DNA from: a virus | Virus record (IMG/VR): IMGVR_UViG_3300029448_000059 | Coordinates: 1 to 52,107 of that record | Length of the DNA: 52,107 bases | Reading direction: 5' to 3' (one strand) | In this document: positions 40,411-47,957 of the stretch, piece by piece | Numbering within the stretch: position 1 is the first letter of the stretch | Layout: every line of letters starts with the position of its first letter | Program-made: the position numbers and the translations under genes | Notes under the pieces: model-generated | Told to the model about the DNA's origin: nothing | Database searches by the model: none | What the model saw: the letters and a program-made list of their open reading frames with translations, nothing else

Positions 40411-43202
40411 TGCATCAGGAAAATTTTTTAACTCGTCACTTAGGACCAAGGAAAAAAGAAATAAATAAAATGTTAAAAGTTATCGGTGTCTCATCGGTAA
40501 GAGAACTTTTATCAGAAACTATTCCGGAAGAAATTAGATTAAAAAACAAACTTGAATCTAATAATCCATTAAGTGAGTATCAATTCCTTAATCATGTACA
40601 ATCTTTATCTAATAGAAATAAAGTATTTGATACTTATATAGGATTAGGATATCATCCTACAATTACTCCTCCAGTAATTCAAAGAAATATATTAGAGAAC
40701 CCTGGATGGTATACAGCTTATACTCCATATCAGGCAGAGATAGCTCAAGGAAGACTAGAAGCTTTATTTAATTTCCAGACTATGATTACTGATCTAACTG
40801 GGATGGAGTTATCCAATGCTTCTCTTCTCGATGAAAGTACTGCAGCAGCAGAAGCAATGTCGATGATTTTTTCTCTTAGAACTAGAGATCAAAAGAAAGT
40901 TAATGCTAATAAGTTATTTGTTAGTGATCAAATATTTCCTCAAACTTTAGAAGTACTTAATACTAGAGCTGCTCCAATAGGAATAGAATTAGTAATAGGT
41001 AATGAAGATACTATATCTTATGATGATACTTACTTTGGAGCGATATTTCAATACCCTGGTAAGCATGGAAAAGTCAATTTACTTTCAGATCATATATTAA
41101 AAGCTAAACAAAGTAATTTAAAAACTATAGTAGCCGCTGATCTTTTATCTTTAACTATTTTAGAAGCTCCTGGTAAATATGATGTAGATGTAGTAGTTGG
41201 TACAACTCAAAGATTTGGTATCCCATTAGGTTATGGAGGTCCTCATGCAGCCTATTTTGCTACTAAGCAAGATTATAAGAGAAGCATACCCGGTAGAATT
41301 ATAGGTCAGACTATTGACTTAGATGGTAATCCAGCTTTAAGAATGGCATTACAAACAAGAGAGCAACATATTAAGAGAGACAGAGCCACATCAAATATAT
41401 GTACTGCACAAGTTCTTTTAGCCGTAATGGCAGGGATGTATGCAGTTTATCACGGTCCAAAAGGATTACAAAATATAGCATTAAGAATACATAACTATGC
41501 AAACTATATAGAAGGTAGATTATTAAAATTAGGATATGAAAATGTAAATAGATATTATTTTGATACTCTTAAAATAAGATGTAATGCTGAAGAAGTTATT
41601 AGTACAGCTGAAATGATAGGAGTAAATTTACTCTATATTGATAAAGACCATGTAGGAATATCTATAAATGAAACTATAGATGAAGAAGCTGAAGATTTAA
41701 TTATTAAAGCATTCGAAAACTCTCGTCCTGAATATACATTAGATACTAATCATAAAGAATTATTATCAAGGCTTCCTCAATTAGTTAGAGAAACTCCTTT
41801 TATGACTCATAAAGTATTTAACTCTTATCATTCAGAGACAGCTTTGATGAGATATATCAAAAGTTTAGAAAGAAAAGATTTAGCTTTAAATCATTCTATG
41901 ATTAGTTTAGGTTCTTGTACTATGAAGCTAAATGCAGCAGCAGAGATGTTACCTTTAAGCTGGCCTCAATGGAATAGTATTCATCCTTTTGCTCCTAGAT
42001 ACCAAGCATTAGGATACATGCAAATGTTAGAAGAGTTAGAAATAGAACTAAATAAAGTAACTGGCTTTTATGCAACCTCTTTACAACCTAACTCTGGTGC
42101 TCAAGGAGAATATTCCGGTCTAATGGTTATTAGGTCTTATCATAAGTCTAACGATCAAGAACATCGTAACATATGTTTAATCCCTTCCTCTGCTCACGGT
42201 ACTAATCCAGCTTCTGCAGTTATGGCTGGTATGAAAGTAATAGTGGTTAAGACGGATGAATTAGGTAATATAGATATATTAGATTTAACTGATAAAGCAG
42301 AAAAGTATAAAGATAATCTAGCTGCCTTAATGATAACTTATCCATCAACTCATGGAGTATTTGAATCTAATATTAAAACTATTACAGATAAGATTCATGA
42401 ATGTGGAGGTCAAGTATATATGGATGGAGCTAATATGAATGCTCAAGTAGGTTTAACTAGCCCTGCTTCAATAGGAGCAGATGTATGTCACTTAAACCTT
42501 CATAAAACATTTGCTATTCCTCATGGAGGAGGAGGTCCTGGAGTTGGACCAATTTGTGTAGCAGAGCATCTTGCAGAGTTTCTACCTAATTTAAAAGTAT
42601 CAGCAGCACCTTATGGTTCTTCTTTAGCTTGTATTATATCATATGGTTATATAAAGATGCTAGGAGGAGATGGATTAACTACAGCAACAGAGATAGCTAT
42701 TCTAAATGCTAACTATATTAAAAAGAGATTAGAAAATAATTATAGTATTTTATATACTGGAGTCAAAGGAAGATCTGCTCATGAGTTAATTATAGATTGC
42801 AGACCATTTAAAGATAATAATATAGAAGTAGTTGATATAGCTAAACGTCTAATTGATTATGGCTTTCATGCTCCAACAGTATCATTTCCGGTACCAGGTA
42901 CTATGATGATAGAACCAACAGAGAGTGAGAACTTAGAAGAGATAGATAGATTCTGTGATGCTATGATTGGCATTAGAGATGAGATAAGTAATAGTAATAT
43001 AGAGATACTAAAGAATGCTCCTCATACATTAGAAATGGTTACTTCAGATGAATGGTCTTATCCTTATTCAAGACAAGAGGCAGCTTATCCTTTACCGTTT
43101 GTTAAACATAATAAATTATGGCCGTCGGTAAGAAGAGTTGATGAAGCGTACGGAGATAGAAACTTAGTATGCAGCTGCAACCCTATAGAGGATTATAAAT
43201 AA
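40410..43202 (+). CDS. gcvP: Glycine dehydrogenase (decarboxylating), P-protein
   Basis: This 930-residue protein is full length compared with bacterial GcvP (about 950). It starts FLTRHLGPRKKEINKMLKVIG and ends DRNLVCSCNPIEDYK as family members do. Diagnostic motifs: YTPYQAEIAQGRLEALFNFQ, LGSCTMKLNAAAEM, PNSGAQGEYSGL, SSAHGTNPASA and HLNLHKTFAIPHGGGGPGVGP with the PLP lysine at K699. It decarboxylates glycine and passes the aminomethyl group to lipoylated H-protein. No T-, H- or L-protein genes are in the window. Codon use is as AT-rich as its neighbours, so it is well adapted to the phage. Confidence 0.96.
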   Translation: MHQENFLTRHLGPRKKEINKMLKVIGVSSVRELLSETIPEEIRLKNKLESNNPLSEYQFLNHVQSLSNRNKVFDTYIGLGYHPTITPPVIQRNILENPGWYTAYTPYQAEIAQGRLEALFNFQTMITDLTGMELSNASLLDESTAAAEAMSMIFSLRTRDQKKVNANKLFVSDQIFPQTLEVLNTRAAPIGIELVIGNEDTISYDDTYFGAIFQYPGKHGKVNLLSDHILKAKQSNLKTIVAADLLSLTILEAPGKYDVDVVVGTTQRFGIPLGYGGPHAAYFATKQDYKRSIPGRIIGQTIDLDGNPALRMALQTREQHIKRDRATSNICTAQVLLAVMAGMYAVYHGPKGLQNIALRIHNYANYIEGRLLKLGYENVNRYYFDTLKIRCNAEEVISTAEMIGVNLLYIDKDHVGISINETIDEEAEDLIIKAFENSRPEYTLDTNHKELLSRLPQLVRETPFMTHKVFNSYHSETALMRYIKSLERKDLALNHSMISLGSCTMKLNAAAEMLPLSWPQWNSIHPFAPRYQALGYMQMLEELEIELNKVTGFYATSLQPNSGAQGEYSGLMVIRSYHKSNDQEHRNICLIPSSAHGTNPASAVMAGMKVIVVKTDELGNIDILDLTDKAEKYKDNLAALMITYPSTHGVFESNIKTITDKIHECGGQVYMDGANMNAQVGLTSPASIGADVCHLNLHKTFAIPHGGGGPGVGPICVAEHLAEFLPNLKVSAAPYGSSLACIISYGYIKMLGGDGLTTATEIAILNANYIKKRLENNYSILYTGVKGRSAHELIIDCRPFKDNNIEVVDIAKRLIDYGFHAPTVSFPVPGTMMIEPTESENLEEIDRFCDAMIGIRDEISNSNIEILKNAPHTLEMVTSDEWSYPYSRQEAAYPLPFVKHNKLWPSVRRVDEAYGDRNLVCSCNPIEDYK

Positions 43203-43234
43203 TATTCTTATATATTTATATATAAATCAACTGT

Positions 43235-43489
43235 ATGAACTTTGTTATAGAAATACTCGCATTTATTGTAATCATCTTATTACTTAAAAGGATATGGAAC
43301 CATAGAGTCAAAGCTATAATGGGTCAAGTAGTAATAGGCATAAATGTATTTGCTTGCTTTCTATATATGTACGGTGTAGTAAATCAGACCATAGAATATT
43401 CATTAGCCATTCCTAAGATATTCTTACACGGTGTGGTAGCGGTAATCATACATACTTTATTCACCATTGATGATAGAAAGGATGAATGA
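43235..43489 (+). CDS. Small membrane protein
   Basis: This 84-residue protein has three hydrophobic segments (residues 3-20, 30-50 and 60-77). It is preceded by TCTTATATATTTATATATAAATC, a weak promoter-like element. No family recognised. It begins the tiny-membrane-peptide region. Confidence 0.65.
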   Translation: MNFVIEILAFIVIILLLKRIWNHRVKAIMGQVVIGINVFACFLYMYGVVNQTIEYSLAIPKIFLHGVVAVIIHTLFTIDDRKDE

Positions 43490-43565
43490 GCATATAATAA
43501 TATTGTCGCTGGCCGGTGGGTGGATCGCCTTTGTAGCAATAGGGTGGTGGATGGACAGGAAGTGA
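43482..43565 (+). CDS. Tiny membrane peptide
   Basis: This 27-residue peptide is almost entirely one hydrophobic helix (IIILSLAGGWIAFVAIGWWM) with a basic end (DRK). It overlaps the upstream gene by 8 bp. Its last codons overlap the GTGAGC of the repeat. Too short for homology; supported by overlap and by similar peptides nearby. Confidence 0.45.
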   Translation: MNEHIIILSLAGGWIAFVAIGWWMDRK

Positions 43566-43602
43566 GCGGGCGTTTCTCTCTCCCAACGAAGTTGCCACGC
43601 GC
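43562..43602. repeat. GC-rich dispersed repeat, copy 2
   Basis: GTGAGC, an 18-nt spacer, then ACGAAGTTGCCACGCGC, one mismatch to the core at 735-769. It follows a stop codon and precedes the gene at 43620 by 17 bp. Confidence 0.5.
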
Positions 43603-43619
43603 ATTTTCAACTAAACAAT

Positions 43620-43781
43620 ATGGATAATAAATTAAGAAAACAGTTATTTGAAGAGAGGACTAAAGAGTATGATGATTATTATAATAGGTCTTCCATCCAA
43701 TCTTCCTACACCATAGCCGTAATAGGAGCAATAGGGTGTGTTATAGTACTAATCGCTACGCTCATCTCTGAGGTAGTATAG
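43620..43781 (+). CDS. Small single-helix membrane protein
   Basis: This 53-residue protein has a charged N-terminal half (MDNKLRKQLFEERTKEYDD) and one C-terminal transmembrane helix (YTIAVIGAIGCVIVLIATLI). Function unknown. Confidence 0.6.
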   Translation: MDNKLRKQLFEERTKEYDDYYNRSSIQSSYTIAVIGAIGCVIVLIATLISEVV

Positions 43782-44219
43782 GACTTTGACTACATCTATA
43801 TTAACTAAATAATAGAACCTTAAAGAGAGAAAGGCTTAGCTAGCTCATATAGGGTGTTACCCTACCTATATAGTACTTAAGTCTATATATATGAGTTAGT
43901 GTCTTATATATTCATATAAAGCTATATAGATATACTTATATAATCATAGTATTGTATAGAAATAAAGCTAGGTAGCGTGTGAGAGATCTCAATGATAGTA
44001 CAGGTTTGTGTGTGTCCCAATTCTTTTTTCTCTATATACAAGCGTATTTCCAGCCTTACGGATTACATTATTCGGAATTACGGTATATGGCTTTACTTAC
44101 AATGATTGGGGTATTCTCACTAGATTAAGGATAACCTTACATATAATGTAATAATCACCTAATAGTTGTCTATATGAGATAAAGTTCGTATATTAAGGTA
44201 TATTAAAACAATAAAGGTT
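43782..44219. other. 438-bp non-coding region with dense inverted repeats
   Basis: No open frame of useful length exists on either strand. CTCATATA (43844) pairs with TATATGAG (43888), enclosing an AGGGT-GTT-ACCCT hairpin (43851-43863) and the palindromes CTATATAG and ACTTAAGT. Further on are TTACAT-ATA-ATGTAA (44137-44151) and many TATA-type repeats. It ends with the promoter of the gene at 44220. It could be a replication origin, a structured RNA or a recombination site; the sequence alone does not decide. Confidence 0.5.
44166..44196 (+). promoter_or_regulatory. Bacteroidetes-type promoter, spacing 20
   Basis: AGTTG (TTG 44166-44168), ATGA in the CTGA position, TATATTAA at 44189-44196; leader ends ATAAAGGTTATG. 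Confidence 0.82.
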
Positions 44220-44474
44220 ATGAGTAGTTACACAAGGTTTAATAGACATGAGGTCTTTAATTCAGAGGATAGAACGTTAGTATTAGATATGATAGGTATG
44301 CTATCTAAGAGAGAGTACCCTACAGAGGTTAATATGCTGTTTGGTCTATTTGATGGGTATTGGTATGTAAGCCTAGAGGATGAGCTAATGAAGACTAATA
44401 TAGATACATATAAGCTATCTATGCTATCAGGCCTTCTTAATAAGGTAGCCGCCTCTATAGCCGTTAACGTATAA
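44220..44474 (+). CDS. Small hypothetical helical protein
   Basis: This 84-residue acidic protein (SEDRTLVLDMIGMLSKREYP, ...LSMLSGLLNKVAASIAV) starts at the AAAGGTTATG signal. Codon use (more CTA, AGG, GCC) differs a little from the glycan operon, as in the rest of 43-45 kb. No family recognised. Confidence 0.68.
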   Translation: MSSYTRFNRHEVFNSEDRTLVLDMIGMLSKREYPTEVNMLFGLFDGYWYVSLEDELMKTNIDTYKLSMLSGLLNKVAASIAVNV

Positions 44475-44489
44475 TTAAATAATCTACAT

Positions 44490-44588
44490 ATGGATAAGAT
44501 AATAGCATTTACTGAGAGGTATATAGAGAGGCCGTTACTTATAGTGATAGCTCTATGGCTACTAGTACAGCTTATAAGCCTACTCTAG
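44490..44588 (+). CDS. Tiny membrane peptide
   Basis: This 32-residue peptide has a short polar start (MDKIIAFTERYIERP) and one hydrophobic helix (LLIVIALWLLVQLISLL). 15 bp after the upstream stop. One of several such peptides in this region. Confidence 0.45.
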   Translation: MDKIIAFTERYIERPLLIVIALWLLVQLISLL

Positions 44589-44742
44589 ATTTACCGCCAC
44601 ACTTCCGGACTCCGGCAGGCAAGCTGACCTAAGGGTGATATAACAGTGACAGTATAGTTCCCTAAGGGGTTGGTAGTCTGCGTGATTCTGCCATACCTAT
44701 CTTCCTATCGCTCATGATTTTTAGGTATATAGTAATATATAT
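44589..44742. other. Non-coding stretch between convergent units
   Basis: It contains CCGG-ACT-CCGG and two copies of CCTAAGGG (44631 and 44662 regions), 23-24 bp apart, in a sequence richer in G/C than its surroundings. Only a 17-codon minus-strand frame (44662-44715) is present. It lies between plus-strand genes and the end of the minus-strand operon, so it may hold transcription terminators or an RNA. Confidence 0.35.
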
Positions 44743-44814
44743 TTATATATTGTTATAGAGTATTCTTAATATCATCCATGATATAATAAATAAAAAAGGT
44801 ATAAGTAGGTCCAT
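44743..44814 (-). CDS. Tiny membrane peptide, minus strand
   Basis: This 23-residue peptide (MDLLIPFLFIISWMILRIL...) is a single hydrophobic helix with a basic break. It starts 6 bp after the stop of the zinc-finger gene on the same strand, as an operon member would. Weak evidence because of its size. Confidence 0.35.
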   Translation of the reverse strand: MDLLIPFLFIISWMILRILYNNI

Positions 44815-44820
44815 AAGTTA

Positions 44821-45039
44821 TTATATACTATTGGATATCTCTTTAATTAGTCTATCTATGTCTTTCATATACCTTGCATCTTTCTTAGCCCTAACATGGT
44901 CGAATCTATTATTCTTAAGATATGGATAGAAATGCTTCTCCTCCCAGTGCAATCTATATTCATACCCGGATGGGAATTCTTCATAGCATTGGGAACACAT
45001 TATTATGTTCTTTCTATTGTTTATTATAGAAGACATCAA
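44821..45039 (-). CDS. C2H2 zinc-finger protein, minus strand
   Basis: This 72-residue protein has C15, C18, H31 and H36 in CSQCYEEFPSGYEYRLHWEEKH, the classical CX2CX12HX4H spacing, followed by a basic helix. C2H2 fingers are uncommon in bacterial viruses. It overlaps the upstream minus-strand peptide by 26 bp; ATG at 45000 (Met14) is an alternative start. It is likely a DNA-binding protein or nuclease subunit. The plus-strand frames across it lack motifs. Confidence 0.68.
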   Translation of the reverse strand: MMSSIINNRKNIIMCSQCYEEFPSGYEYRLHWEEKHFYPYLKNNRFDHVRAKKDARYMKDIDRLIKEISNSI

Positions 45040-45097
45040 ATATACCTACTACCAGTAACACTATCATTATTGTTATTACTGAAGTATCATTAATCAT
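45014..45097 (-). CDS. Tiny membrane peptide, minus strand
   Basis: This 27-residue peptide has one hydrophobic helix (SVITIMIVLLVVGIFDVFY). It lies between two minus-strand genes, 18 bp after the first and overlapping the second. Supported mainly by its place in the operon. Confidence 0.42.
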   Translation of the reverse strand: MINDTSVITIMIVLLVVGIFDVFYNKQ

Positions 45098-45115
45098 CTT
45101 TGTTAATCTTTGGTG

Positions 45116-45271
45116 CTACCTATCTTTCTTTATATGCTCCCATGCCATTTCATATGACTCCTCGGTGCCCATTCCAGGAGAATATGATCTTAACTCTCTT
45201 GCAGTATCTATCACTTGGCTCCTCTTACCAAACTTCTCAGCCAACATTAGTATATCTTCTAACCTACTCAT
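45116..45271 (-). CDS. Small hypothetical protein, minus strand
   Basis: This 51-residue helical protein (MSRLEDILMLAEKFGKRSQV...) is the first gene of the minus-strand operon. Its ATG lies 3 bp after the -7 box of a well-formed promoter on the same strand, predicting a leaderless mRNA. No family recognised. Confidence 0.62.
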   Translation of the reverse strand: MSRLEDILMLAEKFGKRSQVIDTARELRSYSPGMGTEESYEMAWEHIKKDR

Positions 45272-45274
45272 ACT

Positions 45275-45305
45275 TTAATATAAGAACTTTTTTGGTAGTA
45301 AACAA
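45275..45305 (-). promoter_or_regulatory. Bacteroidetes-type promoter on minus strand, spacing 20
   Basis: Read on the minus strand: TTG (45303-45305), exactly 20 bp, then TATATTAA (45275-45282), with AAAGTTCT before the box as in the promoter at 30020. It shows the minus-strand genes are truly expressed in that direction. Confidence 0.78.
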
Positions 45306-45381
45306 GAAAAACCGGGGGAAAAAATTCGGCAAAATTTTCGGTATATAGGTTTTTAGTTCATATACTATAGTATACTAATAC

Positions 45382-45391
45382 CTATTTATTT
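45382..45391 (+). promoter_or_regulatory. Candidate late-type promoter box CTATTTATTT
   Basis: One-base variant of the decamer, 12 bp upstream of the ATG at 45404, within the divergent intergenic region. Confidence 0.42.
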
Positions 45392-45403
45392 AAAAAACGT
45401 TTT

Positions 45404-46267
45404 ATGGTACATTATTTTGGAGATAGCTATACAGAAGGAGCAGGAATTATTAAGCCGTCAGATCGTTTACTCGGTCCTAGAGTTGATCTAATATCTCCAG
45501 ACATATCAGCATTCTTATTAGAAAATAGTTTAACTAAGTTATTAAAAGATGACTCTCATAATAACTATGCTGTTGGTGGTTCGAGCAATGAAGATATAAT
45601 AAATTGTATATATTCTAACATAAATAATTTTGATACTCATGATCATGTAATCATAGGTACTACTTACCCGGGGAGAAAAACATTTTTCTTTGAAGATGAA
45701 GAATCACTTGATGATGTTTTACGGCTACAGATGCTTCCTACCCATTATGGTGAAGTTGAGAATTATCTTAAAAATACAGGAAATAATTATTTTGATACCT
45801 TTAATAGGGATACTCTTAAATCAGTAAATTCGTATTATAGAGAGTATCTTATGCAAGATAAAGTTATACAGTATGAATATAATACACAAAAGAAATGTAT
45901 AGGTGAATTACAGAAATTTTTATTAAGATGGAACATTAAATCTATAGTGTGGGAGCATGGTATGTGGGGTTGGTTCGAAACTTTAGGTGTTTGGTCAAAT
46001 GGGGATATTGATGACGGTCACTTTTCTCCTAATGGACATGTACAGTTGGCCCATATACTTTATCAGGCTATAGAAGACGGGAAGGGGCATTTAACCAAAA
46101 GATTTCTAGATATTAACATAAACAGAATAAGAGAGAGTTTAGACTATATTCCTTATGATAAGGAGTACTCAAGGGGAAAAGCAATGGAGAACCATATAGA
46201 TAACTTACCTAAGAAGTCAAAACCGGTACCTTTTATGATTAATAGTCCGACTAATCCGATAATATAG
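45404..46267 (+). CDS. SGNH/GDSL-type hydrolase
   Basis: This 287-residue protein has FGDSYTEG (nucleophile Ser), GGSSNEDI (Asn/Gly block), and DDGHFSPNGHVQLA with the catalytic Asp-x-x-His near residue 206. This is the SGNH esterase order. Substrates of the family include acetylated sugars and lipids, so it may trim acetyl groups from a surface glycan. No signal peptide is seen, so it acts in the cytoplasm or on the virion. Late-type box upstream. Confidence 0.8.
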   Translation: MVHYFGDSYTEGAGIIKPSDRLLGPRVDLISPDISAFLLENSLTKLLKDDSHNNYAVGGSSNEDIINCIYSNINNFDTHDHVIIGTTYPGRKTFFFEDEESLDDVLRLQMLPTHYGEVENYLKNTGNNYFDTFNRDTLKSVNSYYREYLMQDKVIQYEYNTQKKCIGELQKFLLRWNIKSIVWEHGMWGWFETLGVWSNGDIDDGHFSPNGHVQLAHILYQAIEDGKGHLTKRFLDININRIRESLDYIPYDKEYSRGKAMENHIDNLPKKSKPVPFMINSPTNPII

Positions 46268-46283
46268 TAATATTTATACGCAG

Positions 46284-46712
46284 ATGCAACCTTTAGACCC
46301 ACATACATTATTTTCTATCTTTGAAAAAGGAGATGAAGAGATATATCAAGAGCACAAAATGGAAGAGCTTTTAGATAATCCTTATGTACTTATGGGTATG
46401 GTGTTAAGAGGTATTGAAAACTACCACACCATGGATATAATGCACCTTAAACATTTTGGTAAAACATATAAAGATGTAAGACATACTGTTAGAAATCAAT
46501 TTTATAATAAGTTATTCGGGTATTTAAATAAAATAGATGATTCTAAGTTTGAGGCTAAGTATACTATCTCACAATCTTTTCAAACAACCGACGTATTCCA
46601 TGGTCTAAACGTATTGTTAATGTACTTTGAAAAAAGAGAAGAATACGAGAAGTGCGTGACTATAAAAAGATACCAAGATTTACTGTTAAAAGAGCATGAA
46701 ATAGTTGCCTAG
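46284..46712 (+). CDS. Hypothetical helical protein
   Basis: This 142-residue, all-helical soluble protein (MHLKHFGKTYKDVRHTVRNQ, FHGLNVLLMYFEKREEYEKC) has an acidic start. An AATATTTATAC element precedes it. It lies between two SGNH genes. No family recognised. Confidence 0.68.
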   Translation: MQPLDPHTLFSIFEKGDEEIYQEHKMEELLDNPYVLMGMVLRGIENYHTMDIMHLKHFGKTYKDVRHTVRNQFYNKLFGYLNKIDDSKFEAKYTISQSFQTTDVFHGLNVLLMYFEKREEYEKCVTIKRYQDLLLKEHEIVA

Positions 46713-46735
46713 GAACTAAATTATTCGTATATTAA
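46705..46735 (+). promoter_or_regulatory. Bacteroidetes-type promoter, spacing 20
   Basis: AGTTG (TTG 46705-46707), TATATTAA at 46728-46735, leader ATAAATAAAGGTTATG. The -33 element overlaps the end of the upstream gene. Confidence 0.82.
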
Positions 46736-46751
46736 GATATAAATAAAGGTT

Positions 46752-47441
46752 ATGGCAAAGTTAATAGTATATGGTTGCTCGTTTTCATGTGCATTCCAAG
46801 ATCTACAACATCTACCCCCTATAGAAGAAAGTCAAGGTTGGCCTAAAATGGTTGCCGATAGTATGGGGTATGAGTATGTAGATAGAGCGGTACCAGGATA
46901 TGGATGGAATCACATAGTTAATAATATAGATGAAGATCAAGCATTTAAAAAATTTACTAAAGAAGATATATTAATTATAAGTCCTTCTTATTTTCAACGT
47001 CTTACCTTTCCTGAAATAGATGACGATCTTGTTAAGTTTAAAAATACAGAGGGAGGTGCGTGGACGGAGTTTGCTGCAAGATATGGAAAGTCTCAAGAAG
47101 ATATAGTAAAGAGTAATGTTATTCGTTTCTATTTAAAGATTAAAACTTTAAGAGAGTTGGGTTATAATGTTTATGGATGGTGCTGGTCGATGGGTATATC
47201 TACTTATGAACCTTGGGTGTTAGAGTTCTTAAAAGAAATAGAAGATTATATAGTACCTGCTCCTGACTCAACGTTACTATGGGAGGATTGGATACTTAAT
47301 AACCCTAACTGTATGTTAATACCTGGAAAACGTCTTCCTAACGGTGATTGGAGTGGTGATACTCATTTTAGTATAGAGGGTCATAGAGTAGCTGCCGAGC
47401 AGTTTATCAAAGTATTATCGATTAAAAAGAAAGCTATATGA
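46752..47441 (+). CDS. SGNH-hydrolase-like protein
   Basis: This 229-residue protein starts LIVYGCSFSCAFQDL, with the Ser of block I in GCS instead of GDS, then VPGYGWNHIVNN and a terminal SGDTHFSIEGHRVAAEQF with the Asp-x-x-His pair. The domain is probably active despite the unusual first block. It differs in length from the SGNH protein at 45404 but likely has a related role. Own early-type promoter, overlapping the next gene by four bases. Confidence 0.74.
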   Translation: MAKLIVYGCSFSCAFQDLQHLPPIEESQGWPKMVADSMGYEYVDRAVPGYGWNHIVNNIDEDQAFKKFTKEDILIISPSYFQRLTFPEIDDDLVKFKNTEGGAWTEFAARYGKSQEDIVKSNVIRFYLKIKTLRELGYNVYGWCWSMGISTYEPWVLEFLKEIEDYIVPAPDSTLLWEDWILNNPNCMLIPGKRLPNGDWSGDTHFSIEGHRVAAEQFIKVLSIKKKAI

Positions 47442-47578
47442 ACATGGAGTTTAGAGTAATAGGACATGGACAGGGTTTACTTCTAGGAGTTCAATACTGG
47501 GAGAAAGAGAATGAAGATGATTGGAATGAGTTAAGTATATATCTTGTTATAATAACTCTTAATTGGAAATGGTTATGA
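47438..47578 (+). CDS. Small hypothetical protein
   Basis: This 46-residue protein overlaps neighbours by four bases on both sides (ATGA). MNMEFRVIGHGQGLLLGVQY then an acidic turn and a hydrophobic strand. No family recognised. Confidence 0.58.
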   Translation: MNMEFRVIGHGQGLLLGVQYWEKENEDDWNELSIYLVIITLNWKWL

Positions 47579-47847
47579 ACATGTATTCAAAGTCATCTGA
47601 TACCTCTCAGACTCGAGCTCTGCTCTTAGAGAGACTAAACTTCAGATACCCAAACAATACCACTGAAGTAGAAGAAGATAGTACTATTATACTTAGACTG
47701 CCCAGTACTACGGTAGATACTGAGTTTATTATATCTCTATATGATGATTATGGTATAGTAGGGTGTAATGGATTAGATAATGAGTCGATGGGTCTGGTAA
47801 GAGAGCTGCAAGTGGAGGTAGATGATATATACTTACATTATGTTTAA
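47575..47847 (+). CDS. Hypothetical protein
   Basis: This 90-residue acidic protein has beta segments (STIILRLPSTTVDTEFIISL). The start is chosen at ATG 47575 in AAATGGTTATG, which fits the genome's start signal; an upstream TTG at 47563 would add four residues. No family recognised. Confidence 0.64.
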   Translation: MNMYSKSSDTSQTRALLLERLNFRYPNNTTEVEEDSTIILRLPSTTVDTEFIISLYDDYGIVGCNGLDNESMGLVRELQVEVDDIYLHYV

Positions 47848-47855
47848 TAAAAAAT

Positions 47856-47887
47856 CTCGGGTCAACTTGCGCGTTTCGCGCGGCGAG
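47856..47887 (+). other. GC-rich hairpin
   Basis: GCGCG-TTT-CGCGC (47869-47881) is a perfect 5-bp stem, flanked by CTCG and CGAG that can extend it. No T-run follows directly, so it is not a standard terminator. It stands out in an AT-rich genome and lies just upstream of the promoter at 47911. Confidence 0.45.
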
Positions 47888-47910
47888 CTAAAGCATTTTT
47901 ATAAAAACCG

Positions 47911-47941
47911 TTGGTAAACTGACTATTTTTTCGTATATTTA
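47911..47941 (+). promoter_or_regulatory. Bacteroidetes-type promoter, spacing 20
   Basis: CGTTG (TTG 47911-47913), CTGA, TATATTTA at 47934-47941, leader TATAAATAAAGGTTATG. Confidence 0.85.
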
Positions 47942-47957
47942 AGTATAAATAAAGGTT

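Noticed and set aside
44662-44715. 17-codon minus-strand frame
   Set aside because: Very short, no motif, and located after the end of the minus-strand operon.
44896-45348. Two plus-strand frames across the minus-strand operon
   Set aside because: They lie opposite minus-strand genes that have a C2H2 motif and a perfect promoter; the plus-strand frames show neither.
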